A DNA stretch of 64,000 nt from Rhizobium mayense (GCF_030272705.1 NZ_JARFYM010000012.1:1-64000); one strand, 5' to 3'; positions 45,300 to 54,672 are shown, counted from the stretch's first letter. Numbers and translations are program-made. Notes: generated from the letters alone by a model not told the origin.

Positions 45300-46601
45300 A
45301 TGATCCCGCGCTACTCCCGACCGGAAATGGTCGCCATCTGGTCGCCCGAAACCAAGTTCCGTATCTGGTTCGAGATCGAGGCCCATGCTTGCGATGCTCT
45401 GGCTGAACTTGGCGTCATCCCGAAATCTGCAGCGGAGACCATCTGGGAAAAGGGCGGCAAGGCAACTTTTGACGTTGCCCGCATCGATGAGATTGAAGCC
45501 GTCACCAAGCACGACGTCATTGCCTTTCTGACGCATCTTGCCGAAATCGTCGGTCCCGATGCCCGCTTCGTGCACCAGGGCATGACTTCCTCCGACGTGC
45601 TCGACACCTGCTTCAACATCCAGCTGGTGCGTGCCACCGATATCCTGCTGGCCGATGTCGACAAGCTGTTGGACGCGCTCAAGCGCCGCGCTTTCGAGCA
45701 CAAGGACACCGTCACGATCGGCCGCTCGCACGGCATCCATGCCGAACCGACCACCTTCGGCGTCAAGCTGGCGCTCGCCTATGCCGAATTCGAGCGCTGC
45801 AAACAGCGCCTGATCGCTGCGCGCGAAGAAGTCGCCACCTGCGCCATCTCCGGCGCTGTCGGCACCTTCGCCAATATCGACCCGCGTGTTGAGGAACACG
45901 TCGCGGCCGCGTTAGGCCTGAAGCCGGAGCCGGTGTCGACGCAGGTCATTCCGCGTGACCGTCACGCCATGTTCTTCGCCACGCTCGGCGTCGTCGCCTC
46001 TTCGATCGAACGTCTTTCTGTGGAAATCCGCCATCTGCAGCGCACCGAGGTGCTGGAGGCCGAGGAATATTTCTCCCCCGGCCAGAAGGGCTCGTCGGCC
46101 ATGCCGCACAAGCGCAATCCGGTGCTGACCGAAAACCTGACCGGCCTTGCGCGCATGGTCCGCTCCTACGCCACGCCGGCGATGGAGAATGTGGCGCTCT
46201 GGCATGAGCGCGATATTTCCCACTCTTCCGTCGAGCGCATGATCGGCCCAGATGCTACGGTGACGCTTGATTTCGCGCTCGCGCGGCTCACCAGCGTCGT
46301 CGACAAGCTCTTGGTCTATCCGGACAACATGATGAAGAATCTGAACAAGTTCCGCGGGCTTGTTCATTCGCAGCGCGTGCTGCTGGCGCTGACCCAGGCC
46401 GGCGTTTCCCGCGAAGATGCCTATCGTCTCGTCCAGCGCAACGCCATGAAGGTCTGGGAACAAGGCAAGGATTTCCTCGAGGAACTGCTCGCAGACCAGG
46501 AAGTCCGCGCAGCGCTATCCGAAGAGGATATCCGCGAAAAGTTCGATTTGGGCTATCATACCAAGCACGTCGACACGATCTTCAAGCGTGTGTTTGGCTA
46601 A
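45300..46601 (+). CDS. purB: Adenylosuccinate lyase
   Basis: A 433-residue fumarase/aspartase superfamily enzyme acting twice in purine synthesis: SAICAR to AICAR and adenylosuccinate to AMP. The signature SSAMPHKRNP, the early HQGMTSSDVLDTCF and the GRSHGIHAEPTTFG segment with the active-site His are all visible. Length is standard. The start at 45300 gives MIPRYSRPEM, the usual N-terminus. It precedes the purC-purS-purQ group by about 2.4 kb, with unrelated genes in between. Confidence 0.97.
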   Translation: MIPRYSRPEMVAIWSPETKFRIWFEIEAHACDALAELGVIPKSAAETIWEKGGKATFDVARIDEIEAVTKHDVIAFLTHLAEIVGPDARFVHQGMTSSDVLDTCFNIQLVRATDILLADVDKLLDALKRRAFEHKDTVTIGRSHGIHAEPTTFGVKLALAYAEFERCKQRLIAAREEVATCAISGAVGTFANIDPRVEEHVAAALGLKPEPVSTQVIPRDRHAMFFATLGVVASSIERLSVEIRHLQRTEVLEAEEYFSPGQKGSSAMPHKRNPVLTENLTGLARMVRSYATPAMENVALWHERDISHSSVERMIGPDATVTLDFALARLTSVVDKLLVYPDNMMKNLNKFRGLVHSQRVLLALTQAGVSREDAYRLVQRNAMKVWEQGKDFLEELLADQEVRAALSEEDIREKFDLGYHTKHVDTIFKRVFG

Positions 46602-46613
46602 GGCCTGACCAAT

Positions 46614-47084
46614 TTATTGGTCTATGTCTGAAGGGGTGGTGCTGGCGACGCGCCGCCCTTTCTGTTTTACGCGCGGCTTGCCGACGGTCTCGTCCTCTTC
46701 CTTGTTGCTGACTGGCCTGTTTCCACCGCGTTTAGCGGCCTTCTCCACCAATCGATCGAGATGTTTCAAATCTTCTTCGTCGAGGTTTTCAATGCCGACG
46801 AAACGGTTTTCCGCGGCGCTGGTGAGGATGAGTTCGTTGAGCTTGGCTTGAATGGCGCGGGTGTCGCGCGTCTGGGCGTTCTGCAGGAGGAAGACCATCA
46901 GAAAGGTGACGATGGTCGTGCCGGTGTTGATGACCAGTTGCCAGTTTTCGGAATAATCGAAGATCGGCCCGGTGATACTCCAGATAACTACCGACAGCAG
47001 AGCCAATATGAAAACAACCGGTTTTCCCGTCCACTCCGAAACGACGGCTGCAAAACGGGAGAAAATATGCCGCATCTCCGCCAT
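46614..47084 (-). CDS. Low-affinity iron permease family protein
   Basis: A 156-residue protein of the Iron_permease family (PF04120 type). HIFSRFAAVVSEWTGKPVVFILALLSVVIWSITGPIFDYSENWQLVINTGTTIVTFLMVFLLQNAQTRD is characteristic, with two membrane helices and NAQTRDTRAIQAKLNEL after them; the C-terminal part is charged (GGNRPVSNKEEDE). The family is named after low-affinity iron uptake in yeast, but its role in bacteria is not established. The start at 47084 has GGAG nine bases upstream. It is convergent with purB, 12 bases apart. Confidence 0.85.
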   Translation of the reverse strand: MAEMRHIFSRFAAVVSEWTGKPVVFILALLSVVIWSITGPIFDYSENWQLVINTGTTIVTFLMVFLLQNAQTRDTRAIQAKLNELILTSAAENRFVGIENLDEEDLKHLDRLVEKAAKRGGNRPVSNKEEDETVGKPRVKQKGRRVASTTPSDIDQ

Positions 47085-47244
47085 GATCCGCATCTCCGGC
47101 TGAGCCGCATGTCCGGAACGGACATGCAAGGATCTAAGCCTAGTTCGCACGCATCTCCCGAATTCGTTGGGACGATGCGCGCGAGGTGATGCAGATCAAC
47201 GTTGCAAAGTGATTGGCGGTTCCACTCGATCGACTGGAACCGTA

Positions 47245-48063
47245 TTAGGGCCGAAATTGGCTCTCGGCGGCCGGTGCAACGAGTTTGCGATAAAGATGCC
47301 ATGTGGCATGCCCGAGAATAGGCATGATTACGGCCAGTCCCGCAAAGATCGGGATCGTACCGATGACAAGAAGCGCGGCCACGATGAGACCCCAGATCGC
47401 CACCGGCACCGGATTGATCAGCGTCGCGCGGATGCTGGCATCGATTGCGGCGACGGCGCCGATATCGCGGTCGAGCAGCAGCGGGAATGTAATCACCGTT
47501 GTCGCCAGCACGATGAGTGCAAAGACGAAGCCGATGAGATTACCCCAGAAGATCATCCCCTTGCCCTCAGGCGTGGACAGTACGTTCGACACGAAGGATG
47601 CCAGTGTCGCCGGCACGCTGTCGCCGAAATAGGCGGTATAGATCGTCTGCGCCACGACCAGCCAGACGATGAAGAAGCCGAACAGCATGACGCCGACCGC
47701 AATGATGGACGGCAAAGCCGGAGAAAAGCGCACGTCGAAAGCATGTCGCCAGGAGGTATCCAGCCCCATCTCCCGCCGTCGGCTGATCTCATAGAGGCCG
47801 ATCGCCGCCAATGGTCCAAGCAGCGCGAAACCGGACATCAGCGGAAAGAGCAACGGCAGCAGATTTTCGCCGGAGCTCCAGACCACCAGCGCTATGCCCG
47901 CGATCGGATACATGAGACATAGGAATACGTAATGCGATGGTTTTTCGCTGAAATCGTCCAGCCCCAGTTTCAGGGCGTCGACGAGATCGATTATGCCGAT
48001 CTTGCGGATGGCCGGACGCGTAAAGCTGTTGTTTGCACCGGCCATGACATGAAATGCCGCCAT
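47245..48063 (-). CDS. DUF2189 multi-pass membrane protein
   Basis: A 272-residue integral membrane protein with about six helices: HYVFLCLMYPIAGIALVVW, LLFPLMSGFALLGPLAAIGLYEISRRRE, SIIAVGVMLFGFFIVWLVVAQTI, FWGNLIGFVFALIVLATTVITFPLLL, and two late helices. The pattern fits the DUF2189 family, whose function is unknown; the GLYEISRRRE-GLDTSW segment is typical. It is followed on the same strand by no close neighbour and is divergent from the RBBP9-like gene. Confidence 0.85.
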   Translation of the reverse strand: MAAFHVMAGANNSFTRPAIRKIGIIDLVDALKLGLDDFSEKPSHYVFLCLMYPIAGIALVVWSSGENLLPLLFPLMSGFALLGPLAAIGLYEISRRREMGLDTSWRHAFDVRFSPALPSIIAVGVMLFGFFIVWLVVAQTIYTAYFGDSVPATLASFVSNVLSTPEGKGMIFWGNLIGFVFALIVLATTVITFPLLLDRDIGAVAAIDASIRATLINPVPVAIWGLIVAALLVIGTIPIFAGLAVIMPILGHATWHLYRKLVAPAAESQFRP

Positions 48064-48234
48064 AGTATTCCTCCTCCTCAGCCAATATCTATCCAGCTGG
48101 CGGCACGAAAACGTCGGGCAGAAGAGGCGCCGACATCATCAATCGCTACCGGCAGGTCGGGATGCTAGCAAATTTTGCCGCGATTGTCGCCTTTTCCCTT
48201 GACAGCCGCGTCCTCTCTTTCCACATCGGCGGCT

Positions 48235-48789
48235 ATGAAAGCTTCCGACGCAGATATCCTCATCATCCCCGGATACACCAACTCCGGTCCGGAACACTGG
48301 CAGACACGCTGGGAACAGAAACTGTCCACGGCGCGACGGGTGGAGCAGGCCGAATGGTCGAAGCCTGTGCGCGAGGATTGGGTTGCCCGCATTGCCGAAG
48401 AAGTGAATGCCTCGAGCCGGCCGGCGGTGCTGGTGGCGCATTCGCTTGGCGTACCCTCGGTGATCCACGCGATCCCGCATTTCCGCAACAAGGTCGCCGG
48501 CGCCTTCTTTGTCGCCCCGCCCGATGTCGCCAATCCGAAGATCAGGCCGAAGCATCTGATGACGTTCGGTCCCTACCCGCGTGATCCCCTACCATTTCCG
48601 TCGATCACCATCGCCAGCCGCAACGATCCCTTCGGCAGCTACGAGCACGCCGACGACGTGGCCGGAAGCTGGGGTTCGCTGCTGATCGACGCCGGCGAGG
48701 CCGGCCATATCAATGCCGATTCCGGCCATGGCCCCTGGCCGGAAGGCACGATGGTCTTTGCCAAGTTTCTCGGCAACCTCAAGCCATGA
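48235..48789 (+). CDS. RBBP9/YdeN family serine hydrolase
   Basis: A 184-residue alpha/beta hydrolase of the RBBP9/YdeN group. ILIIPGYTNSGPEHWQTRWEQ is the family-typical first strand, LVAHSLGVPSV holds the nucleophile serine, and ASRNDPFGSYE and AGHINADSGHGPWPEG carry the likely Asp and His. Substrate unknown. The start at 48235 is chosen because family members begin at this point; the longer frame to 48175 is not family sequence. Confidence 0.88.
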   Translation: MKASDADILIIPGYTNSGPEHWQTRWEQKLSTARRVEQAEWSKPVREDWVARIAEEVNASSRPAVLVAHSLGVPSVIHAIPHFRNKVAGAFFVAPPDVANPKIRPKHLMTFGPYPRDPLPFPSITIASRNDPFGSYEHADDVAGSWGSLLIDAGEAGHINADSGHGPWPEGTMVFAKFLGNLKP

Positions 48790-49050
48790 TTGCGGCCAGG
48801 CGTGATACAATGGCCTAAGCCGGCTCACTAGCCTGTGAAGTACGAGGCGGCTTCATTCCACCGTCAAATAAAAGCCTGTAGAACATGAGAGGACAGGATC
48901 GCGATTCTCGCATTGGTATAGAACCAAAGCTTGAATTCCTAGGAAGGAGGCGCAGGCGGATTGTGAATTCGCTTCTTATCCGTTATGGGGACGCCCACAT
49001 ATGATCCACTTGCGCTATCCCGAGAGCGCCAACCACAGAGAACATTACCG

Positions 49051-49815
49051 ATGAACCGTCGCCGCCGTATTTACGAAGGCAAGGCCAAGATCCTTTACGA
49101 AGGGCCTGAGCCGGGCACGCTGATCCAGTTTTTCAAGGATGACGCCACCGCCTTCAACAAGAAGAAACACGAAGTCATCGATGGCAAGGGCGTTCTGAAC
49201 AATCGTATTTGCGAGTATATTTTCAGCCATCTGAACAAGATCGGTATTCCCACGCACTTCATCCGCCGCCTCAACATGCGCGAGCAGCTGATCAAGGAAG
49301 TGGAGATGATTCCGCTCGAGATCGTCGTGCGCAACGTCGCCGCCGGCTCGCTCTCCAAGCGCCTCGGCATCGAGGAAGGTGTCGTGCTGCCGCGCTCGAT
49401 CATCGAATTCTACTACAAGTCCGACGCGCTCGAAGACCCGATGGTCTCGGAAGAGCACATTACAGCTTTCGGTTGGGCCAATCCGGCCGAGCTTGACGAC
49501 ATCATGGCACTCGCCATTCGCGTCAACGATTTCATGACCGGCCTCTTCCTCGGCGTCGGTATCCAGCTCGTCGATTTCAAGATCGAATGCGGCCGCCTGT
49601 TCGAAGGCGACATGATGCGCATCATCCTCGCCGACGAAATCTCGCCGGACTCCTGCCGTCTCTGGGATATCGAAACCCACGAAAAGATGGACAAGGACCG
49701 CTTCCGCCGCGACATGGGCGGCCTGCTGGAAGCCTATTCCGAGGTCGCCCGCCGGCTCGGCATCATCAATGAAAACGAACCCGTGCGCGGCACGGGCCCG
49801 GTTCTCGTCAAGTAA
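49051..49815 (+). CDS. purC: Phosphoribosylaminoimidazole-succinocarboxamide synthase
   Basis: A 254-residue SAICAR synthetase joining aspartate to CAIR in purine synthesis. RRRIYEGKAKILYEGPEPGTLIQFFKDDATAFN at the start and IPLEIVVRNVAAGSLSKR, QLVDFKIECGR and ILADEISPDSCRLWD are typical. ATG at 49051 gives the normal length; a longer frame from 48985 has an unusual N-terminus. The 261 bases upstream are free of genes and probably hold the promoter. purS follows by 17 bases. Confidence 0.96.
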   Translation: MNRRRRIYEGKAKILYEGPEPGTLIQFFKDDATAFNKKKHEVIDGKGVLNNRICEYIFSHLNKIGIPTHFIRRLNMREQLIKEVEMIPLEIVVRNVAAGSLSKRLGIEEGVVLPRSIIEFYYKSDALEDPMVSEEHITAFGWANPAELDDIMALAIRVNDFMTGLFLGVGIQLVDFKIECGRLFEGDMMRIILADEISPDSCRLWDIETHEKMDKDRFRRDMGGLLEAYSEVARRLGIINENEPVRGTGPVLVK

Positions 49816-49832
49816 GCGCAGGAAGGAAAATC

Positions 49833-50075
49833 GTGATCAAGGCTCGTGTTACCGTCACGCTGAAAAACGGCGTTCTCGATCCGCAGGGCAAGGCAATCGA
49901 AGGCGCTCTCGGCGCTCTCGGCTTTGACGGCGTCCATCAGGTCCGCCAGGGCAAGGTTTTCGACCTCGAACTTGACGGCGCCGACAGGGCCAAGGCCGAA
50001 GCGGAGTTGAAAGCCATGTGCGAAAAGCTCCTCGCCAACACGGTGATCGAGAACTTCAGCATTTCGATCGACTGA
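49833..50075 (+). CDS. purS: Phosphoribosylformylglycinamidine synthase subunit PurS
   Basis: An 80-residue small subunit of the three-part FGAM synthase, bridging PurQ and PurL. RVTVTLKNGVLDPQGKAIEGALGALGF and the GKVFDLELDG segment match PurS. The start is GTG at 49833 with GGAAGGAA upstream. Its presence implies that the PurL in this window is the small, PurS-dependent form, which agrees with the 743-residue purL at 55594. Confidence 0.96.
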   Translation: MIKARVTVTLKNGVLDPQGKAIEGALGALGFDGVHQVRQGKVFDLELDGADRAKAEAELKAMCEKLLANTVIENFSISID

Positions 50076-50178
50076 TTGTCTTCTTTCGCGAGCCGTCCTT
50101 CCTTTGCTTTAGGCAATGGAGTATGGCTCACCAAGAACATTCCGCCGACTACTCTTCGCCTATTGCGGGACCAGCATC

Positions 50179-50850
50179 ATGAAATCAGCAGTCGTTCAAC
50201 TCCCCGGCCTCAATCGCGACCGTGACATGATCGCGGCGCTGACCAAGATTTCCGGCAACGCGCCCATCACGGTCTGGCAGACCGAAACCGAGATCCCGGA
50301 TGTCGACCTGATCGTCATTCCCGGTGGCTTTTCTTATGGCGATTATCTGCGCTGCGGCGCGATCGCGGCTCGCATGCCGGTCATGCAGGCCATCAAGGAG
50401 AAGGCCGACAAGGGCGTCAAGGTTCTCGGCGTCTGCAACGGTTTCCAAATTCTGTTGGAAGCCGGCATGTTGCCCGGTGCGCTGATGCGCAACGCCTCGC
50501 TGAAATTCGTCTGCCGCGAGATCAAGCTCGAGGTCGTCAACGCCGAAACCGATTTTACCCGCGCCTATGCTAAGGGCCAGGTGATCCGCTGCCCGATCGC
50601 TCACCATGACGGCAACTATTTTGCCGACGCGGAGACGCTGGCGGCAATCGAAGGCAACGGCCAGGTGGTGTTCCGCTACGCTGAAGGCACCAATCCGAAC
50701 GGCTCCATCAACGATATCGCCGCCGTAATCAATGCCAAGGGCAATGTGCTTGGCATGATGCCGCATCCGGAGAACCTGATCGAAGCGGCCCACGGCGGCT
50801 CCGACGGTCGCGGCCTCTTTGCCTCCGCCCTCGACGTTATTGCCGCCTGA
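50179..50850 (+). CDS. purQ: Phosphoribosylformylglycinamidine synthase subunit PurQ
   Basis: A 223-residue class I glutamine amidotransferase that supplies ammonia to PurL. The nucleophile is the Cys in LGVCNGFQILLEAGML, and the His and Glu of the triad are in MMPHPENLIE. VIPGGFSYGDYLRCG is typical. Start at 50179 gives the family entry MKSAVVQLPGLNRD. It follows purS by 103 bases. Its partner purL lies 4.7 kb further on. Confidence 0.96.
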   Translation: MKSAVVQLPGLNRDRDMIAALTKISGNAPITVWQTETEIPDVDLIVIPGGFSYGDYLRCGAIAARMPVMQAIKEKADKGVKVLGVCNGFQILLEAGMLPGALMRNASLKFVCREIKLEVVNAETDFTRAYAKGQVIRCPIAHHDGNYFADAETLAAIEGNGQVVFRYAEGTNPNGSINDIAAVINAKGNVLGMMPHPENLIEAAHGGSDGRGLFASALDVIAA

Positions 50851-50984
50851 GGCGGTGTATTCACACCGATAGCAGGATTGCCATACCGGACGGCGTTTTG
50901 TCGCGAACAAGGCGCCGGAAGGGTTTCGCTTCACACCATCACAAGCCAAGAGCTGCCCTAACCGATTTATTGGAAGAGAGATTG

Positions 50985-51389
50985 ATGCGCCCTCACCTCG
51001 TTACCGGATTGTATTCTGCCGCCACTCTCACAGCGCTTGGCCTGCTCGTTACGTCCTGTGGGACACACGCTCCGACGGTAACGACAGATCAGCATAGCGC
51101 TTTGTCGACGATGGAACGCGTCATGCTCAGCGCGAATGCCTGCTGGTTCAAATCGGCCGATCCGGCCTTTGCGGGTTACCAGCTCGCCCCCGAGCTGAAT
51201 TCCTACACCGGCCGTCCGCGCATTCTCGTGGTCGACAAGAAACATCCGACGGGCCGGCCATCTCTCGTGGTCCAAGCCGAAGGCAACCCGGCGCAGTTGC
51301 AGGCCTTCGGCCCCATGATGTCAGGCGCCTCCGGCGGCCGCATCACCGGCGATGTCAACCGCTGGGCGGCAGGCACGAAGGGTTGCTGA
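50985..51389 (+). CDS. Putative lipoprotein
   Basis: A 134-residue protein with a lipoprotein signal peptide: a short basic start (MRPH), a hydrophobic core and LLVTSC, with the modified Cys at about residue 25. The mature part contains YTGRPRILVVDKKHPTGRPSLVVQAEG and ends GTKGC, giving a second cysteine at the very end. I recognise no family. The start has GAAGAGAG a few bases upstream. Confidence 0.65.
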   Translation: MRPHLVTGLYSAATLTALGLLVTSCGTHAPTVTTDQHSALSTMERVMLSANACWFKSADPAFAGYQLAPELNSYTGRPRILVVDKKHPTGRPSLVVQAEGNPAQLQAFGPMMSGASGGRITGDVNRWAAGTKGC

Positions 51390-51641
51390 GGCGCCACCGA
51401 CCCAAAGCACTATGCGATCGCGGCGCGATGTTCACCGAAGTTGGCTGTCCTTCACATGCCGATTGCGAACGCCCGTGGCCAGAGACCAGCGTGCCGGCTC
51501 TCACAAACGCCTCGTCATCGCGAACTGAAGCAAACTGGTGCAACTCCACGTAGCTAACAGTTAATTACATTCCGCGCCATCAACCGATCCGCCAGACATA
51601 CCGCAAGGAAAAAAACGGCAAGTGATTTGGAGGATTGCGAT

Positions 51642-52130
51642 ATGACTACCCGAAGGACCTTTTTCCTGGCGGCTTCCGCCGCCGCTGTCGCGGCGGCCAT
51701 GCTTGCAGCGACAGGTTGTAGTACGTCCTCTCCAGTTCCAATGACCGTTCCGACCGCTCAGAGCATAGCCCGCCTTGCACCTTCGGGCACAGTCAGCCTC
51801 ACCGAAACGTTCGTAGGCGGGGTCGGTGCTGGGCAAGGTGTTCTCACATTCCGCGGCCAAACCTATCCATTCAAGCTTTTAGGCACCGTTATAGGACCCG
51901 GCAGTGTATCCAGACTGGAGGTCGCCGGTGACGTCTATAAGCTCAACAACCTTTCAGATTTCCCCGGCCCTTACGCGCAAGGCACCGGGCCTGTAGGTGT
52001 TGAGACAAGCGGCAATAGTGAACTGTGGCTACAGAACAAGGCCGGCGTCATCATGCATCTCAAGGGCAAGGATGCCGGCGTAACGTTGAGTTTGGGGCGC
52101 GATGAAATCATCATCGAGATGAGCCAATGA
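51642..52130 (+). CDS. Putative lipoprotein with twin-arginine start
   Basis: A 162-residue protein. The first 26 residues contain TTRRTFFLAASAAAVAAAMLAATGC: a twin arginine, a long Ala-rich core and a lipobox with Cys at about 26. The rest forms a small beta-rich domain: VSLTETFVGGVGAGQGVLTFRGQTYPFKLLGTVIG, then VYKLNNLSDFPGPYAQG and LWLQNKAGVIMHLKGKDAGVTLSLG. The rather even spacing of Gly and Val suggests a beta barrel or sandwich. GGAGG lies eight bases before the ATG. No family is recognised. Confidence 0.7.
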   Translation: MTTRRTFFLAASAAAVAAAMLAATGCSTSSPVPMTVPTAQSIARLAPSGTVSLTETFVGGVGAGQGVLTFRGQTYPFKLLGTVIGPGSVSRLEVAGDVYKLNNLSDFPGPYAQGTGPVGVETSGNSELWLQNKAGVIMHLKGKDAGVTLSLGRDEIIIEMSQ

Positions 52131-52321
52131 GATGGCTGAATAAGGGCCTGACTTTTGCGTCGATGAAATGAGCGGAAGCTTAGCTCCCGCGATTGACCAG
52201 CGTCCCAACGGCATCTGCGCCACGGTCGCGTGTAGGGTTTCTAATGCGCAGCCTGCATCTGCGAAGCCTGCATCGTCATCCAAGCGCGAGCATGAATCAG
52301 GGGTGGCCCGCAATTTTGGAG

Positions 52322-52864
52322 ATGTCTGCCTTGGATCGATTTATTGTCATTTCCGGATGTTCCGGCGGAGGCAAGTCGACGCTGCTTGAAGAGCTTAGGC
52401 GCCGTGGCCACCAGGTCGTGGAGGAACCCGGGCGTCGGATCGTCGTCGAGGAATTGGGTAGCGGCGGTTCGGCTTTGCCGTGGGCCGACGCCCCCGCCTT
52501 CGCGCGCCGAGCGATGGAGATGTCCATTGCCGATCGTTCCTCGGCCGCCTTCGCTCCCGGCCTGGTATTCTTCGACCGGGGCCTGATCGATGCCGCCGCG
52601 GCGCTGCAGCACCTGACCGGCGAAGCCACTTTGGCCGCGCTGCGTCAGTTCCATCGTTATAACAAGCATGTGTTCCTGACGCCGCCGTGGCCGGAAATAT
52701 ATGTCGCGGACCGCGAGCGAAGGCATGATCTTTCGGCAGCCGTCGCGGAATATGACCGGCTGCGCATGGTTTATCCGTCGCTCGGTTATCAGGTTCACAT
52801 CTTGCCGAAGGTGCATGTCGAGGAGCGTGCGGACTTCGTACTTTCCACGTTGAATAGCGCCTAG
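52322..52864 (+). CDS. AAA-family NTP-binding protein
   Basis: A 180-residue P-loop protein. Walker A is SGCSGGGKST near residues 10-19, followed by EELRRRGHQVVEEPGRRIVVEELGSGG; FFDRGLIDAAAAL holds the Walker B-like acid. The pattern FLTPPWPEIYVADRERRHDLSAAVAEYDRL is shared by the AAA_28/NTPase proteins of this type, which resemble nucleoside kinases. Function is unknown. The start is uncertain; 52322 gives the family entry MSALDRFIVISGCSG, and an in-frame ATG at 52292 is possible. Confidence 0.85.
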   Translation: MSALDRFIVISGCSGGGKSTLLEELRRRGHQVVEEPGRRIVVEELGSGGSALPWADAPAFARRAMEMSIADRSSAAFAPGLVFFDRGLIDAAAALQHLTGEATLAALRQFHRYNKHVFLTPPWPEIYVADRERRHDLSAAVAEYDRLRMVYPSLGYQVHILPKVHVEERADFVLSTLNSA

Positions 52865-52909
52865 GCGCCATCCGCTTTGATCTCTACACAGTCTCCTCTC
52901 GCCACCTCA

Positions 52910-53149
52910 TCAATCCCAGAAAAACGATTTGTTCACCTCGTCCACGGCCTCCCCTCGGGTCAGGCCAATGTCGCGCAACTCGTTGTCCGTCAGATAACGC
53001 AAGGTCCAACGACTTTCTCGCTTCTGCATCCAGAGTGCAAAAGCATCGAGAAGACGACGTGCCAATTGCGAAATCTGCGCGTAGGTGCGCGGCCTTCCCG
53101 CGTCAGCCAGGGTGCACTCTTCGATGTGAATTGTCTCTATTGTATCCAT
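52910..53149 (-). CDS. DUF1127 small protein
   Basis: A 79-residue protein. The C-terminal half (RWTLRYLTDNELRDIGLTRGEAVDEV) is the DUF1127 domain, often seen in small arginine-rich regulatory proteins of alphaproteobacteria. The N-terminal half is helical with no recognised motif. It is divergent from the MocR-type regulator and the shared 104-base gap has repeated TGACAA motifs, so it may be a target of that regulator. Confidence 0.88.
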   Translation of the reverse strand: MDTIETIHIEECTLADAGRPRTYAQISQLARRLLDAFALWMQKRESRWTLRYLTDNELRDIGLTRGEAVDEVNKSFFWD

Positions 53150-53167
53150 TTATTTGCTCGCTTGATC

Positions 53168-53260
53168 GTGACAAATGGGAGGTATCGAGCCAAACGACAC
53201 AAATTGCTCATAATATTGACTCTATCGGCGAAGCAATCTAAGAAATTGTCATTATGACAA
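53168..53260. promoter_or_regulatory. Putative operator of the MocR-type regulator
   Basis: A 15-base palindrome, TTGTCAT-T-ATGACAA, at 53246-53260 includes the ATG of the MocR gene. A matching half-site GTGACAAATGG lies at 53168-53178, giving a direct repeat of TGACAAAT-GG about 86 bases apart. Repeated half-sites like these are typical binding sites of MocR/PdxR-type regulators, but the assignment is inferred. Confidence 0.5.
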
Positions 53261-54672
53261 ATTGGCTGCCTGACATATCGAACGGGACCGGACCGGTTTA
53301 CATCCGTGTCGCCGACAGCATCGAGAACGCGATCACCCACGGCGTGCTGCCGCCGGGCACGAAACTGCCGCCGCAGCGCAATCTCGCCTACGATATCGGA
53401 GTGACGATTGGCACGGTCAGCCGCGCCTATGCGCTCGTGCATGAGCGCGGCCTCGTCGCCGGTGAGGTCGGCCGCGGCACCTATGTGCTCGAGCGCGCCA
53501 ACGGCAAACAGATAGAGCAGGTTGACCCGATCACGCAGGCGCTCGCCGGGACTCGCGGTCTTGAGGCTCCCGGCGACAAGATCCGCTTCGACACGACAGC
53601 AGCACCCGACATCGGCCAGGGCGAGGTTATCGGTCGGCTCTTCGCGGATATCAGCCGCGACCACCAGACAGAGATTTCCTCTTATTCGCGCAATTTTCCG
53701 GCAAACTGGTTTCGTGCCGGCCAGGTCTGGCTTGCCCGTAACGGTTGGCAGCCGGCAATCGAAACCATCGTGCCGACGCTCGGCGCCCATGCCGCCGCCA
53801 TCGCCGTTATCTCCGCCGTCACCTCTCCCGGCGACAAGATCGTTTTCGAGAACCTGACCTATACGCAGGTCAGCCGCGCCACCCGTCTCCTCGGCCGCCG
53901 CTCGGTGCTGGTGGATTCCGACGAGCACGGCATTATTCCCGACGATTTCGAACGCCTCTGCCAGCAGCAGCATCCGCGTCTGGCTTTCCTGATGCCGACG
54001 ACGCACAATCCGACGCTGGTGACCATGCCGGAGGCGCGCCGTCGCGCCATCGCCGCGATAGCGCGCCGCCACAGCGTCTGGCTGATCGAAGACGATCTCT
54101 ATGGCGGCATGACCGAAGATCAGAATCCGCTGATGGCAGCTATTGCGCCTGAACGCACCTTCCTGGTCAGCGGCCTGTCAAAATCGGTGACCGCCGGCGT
54201 GCGCGGCGGCTGGGTCGCCTGCCCGCAGCATTTCGCCCAACGCATCAAGGTCACCCACAAGATGACGACCGGCGGCCTCCCCTTCATCCTGGCTGAAACC
54301 TGTGCTCGGCTGGTGCTTGGCGGTCACGCGCTGGCGCTGCGTCGTCAGGCAGTCGAGGAAATCCGCGCTCGCGAACAGTTGGCGCGGGAAGCGCTGTCGG
54401 GCTTTGAATTCACCTCGCATCCGCACGTCCCCTTTCTTTGGCTCAAACTACCCGAGCCCTGGCTTTCCGGCACGTTCAAGAATGCTGCCTTGGCAGAGGG
54501 CGTGCTCGTCGACGATGAGGACGAGTTCAAAGCCGCCCGCACGGACAAGGCCTATCATCGCGTCCGCGTCGCGTTTTCCTCACCGCCGCGACGCGACGAT
54601 GTCGCGAGTGGATTCATGATATTACGCCACCTTCTGGACAACGGCTCAGCGGGTTACGACAGCCACATATGA
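53254..54672 (+). CDS. MocR/PdxR-type GntR regulator with aminotransferase domain
   Basis: A 472-residue two-domain protein. Residues about 14-82 form a GntR-type winged helix (VYIRVADSIENAITHGVLPPGTKLPPQRNLAYDIGVTIGTVSRAYALVHERGLVAGEVGRGTYV). Residues about 110-455 form a fold type I aminotransferase domain with HNPTLVTMP, LIEDDLYGG and the PLP lysine at Lys310 in SGLSKSVTAGVRGGW. Such regulators sense PLP or amino compounds. It is divergent from the DUF1127 gene and its start codon lies within a palindrome, which suggests self-regulation. The ribosome site is weak. Confidence 0.92.
   Translation: MTNWLPDISNGTGPVYIRVADSIENAITHGVLPPGTKLPPQRNLAYDIGVTIGTVSRAYALVHERGLVAGEVGRGTYVLERANGKQIEQVDPITQALAGTRGLEAPGDKIRFDTTAAPDIGQGEVIGRLFADISRDHQTEISSYSRNFPANWFRAGQVWLARNGWQPAIETIVPTLGAHAAAIAVISAVTSPGDKIVFENLTYTQVSRATRLLGRRSVLVDSDEHGIIPDDFERLCQQQHPRLAFLMPTTHNPTLVTMPEARRRAIAAIARRHSVWLIEDDLYGGMTEDQNPLMAAIAPERTFLVSGLSKSVTAGVRGGWVACPQHFAQRIKVTHKMTTGGLPFILAETCARLVLGGHALALRRQAVEEIRAREQLAREALSGFEFTSHPHVPFLWLKLPEPWLSGTFKNAALAEGVLVDDEDEFKAARTDKAYHRVRVAFSSPPRRDDVASGFMILRHLLDNGSAGYDSHI

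Noticed and set aside
48941..49050. Strong AGGAAGGAGG before purC with a short GTG frame of 13 codons (possible leader peptide)
   Set aside because: The spacing to the GTG is about 12 bases, too long, and no attenuator hairpin pair is evident; chance is likely.
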